NCBI GenBank assembly: GCA_947381415.1
Contig: CANCVB010000012.1
Span: 1 to 64,000, forward strand
Length of the DNA: 64,000 nt
Origin: Burkholderiales bacterium
GTDB lineage: Bacteria; Pseudomonadota; Gammaproteobacteria; Burkholderiales; Burkholderiaceae_C
Reading direction: 5' to 3'
Shown: positions 63,991 to 64,000 of the stretch, in pieces
Position numbering within the stretch: the stretch's first letter is position 1
Layout of the letters: every line of letters starts with the position of its first letter
Notes under the pieces: generated by a model
The model's database searches: none
Told to the model about the DNA's origin: nothing
What the model saw: the letters and a program-made list of their open reading frames with translations, nothing else
Translations under genes and position numbers: made by a program

Positions 63991-64000
63991 TAGGCGAGAC

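Noticed and set aside
63968-64000. ATG near the right edge opening a plus-strand frame
   Set aside because: Only 11 codons are visible and the sequence forms the palindrome; no support for a gene.
1-64000. CRISPR array or rRNA genes
   Set aside because: No regularly spaced direct repeats and no rRNA-like sequence were seen.

Overview
The window looks like the chromosome of a freshwater-type betaproteobacterium of the order Burkholderiales, most likely near the Comamonadaceae. The grounds are gene content and protein style (DUF1841, YqaA, a PyrX-type dihydroorotase beside PyrB, an fdsGBA-fdhD-fdsD formate dehydrogenase locus, a PaaK/PaaI/PaaG/PaaF set), not a database search. Base composition is moderate over most of the window and visibly more AT-rich from about 50 to 58 kb.

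Region by region: (1) 1-10.4 kb is core metabolism: cytochrome c oxidase subunits I and II, a BioC-like methyltransferase, ComF, TrmL, a MaoC-type hydratase, ferredoxin-NADP reductase, a thiolase, a c4-type cytochrome and a MoxR/GNAT/VWA group. (2) 10.4-14.6 kb holds a PhoX-like phosphatase, an untracked 44-residue membrane protein, tRNA-Arg(CCT), and a translationally coupled DUF1007-cyclase pair. (3) 14.6-24.9 kb is a formate locus: a ModE-like regulator diverges from an OFA transporter followed by fdsGBA, fdhD and fdsD, with a molybdate-binding protein nearby. (4) 25.0-26.7 kb encodes flavocytochrome c sulfide dehydrogenase and 34.9-36.8 kb encodes SoxCD. Between them lie a pyrimidine operon (algH, ruvX, pyrR, pyrB, pyrX), photolyase, rubredoxin, a ThiD-like kinase and hemL. 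(5) 36.7-52 kb is again core: purH, fis-dusB, ychF, a UbiH-type monooxygenase, dsbC, an M61 peptidase, phenylacetate genes, PPK2 and small exported proteins. (6) 52-57.6 kb is accessory: secreted and lipoprotein genes, a BLUF photoreceptor, an unknown multi-pass membrane protein, an outer-membrane fragment and a ChaA-type antiporter. (7) About 57.8-63.2 kb is a small integrated element with two tyrosine recombinases, an AAA+ clamp-loader-like ATPase and two unknown proteins. Two copies of a 22-base near-palindromic repeat flank its centre. The last gene is an orphan FixJ/NarL-type response regulator.

Functional links: formate oxidation (Fds), sulfide oxidation (Fcc) and sulfur-intermediate oxidation (SoxCD) could feed electrons toward the cytochrome c oxidase at the left edge. 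FdsA and SoxC both use molybdenum cofactor, which fits the ModA gene and the ModE-like regulator. The least explained part is the element at 57.8-63.2 kb, especially the three-gene block between the repeats.
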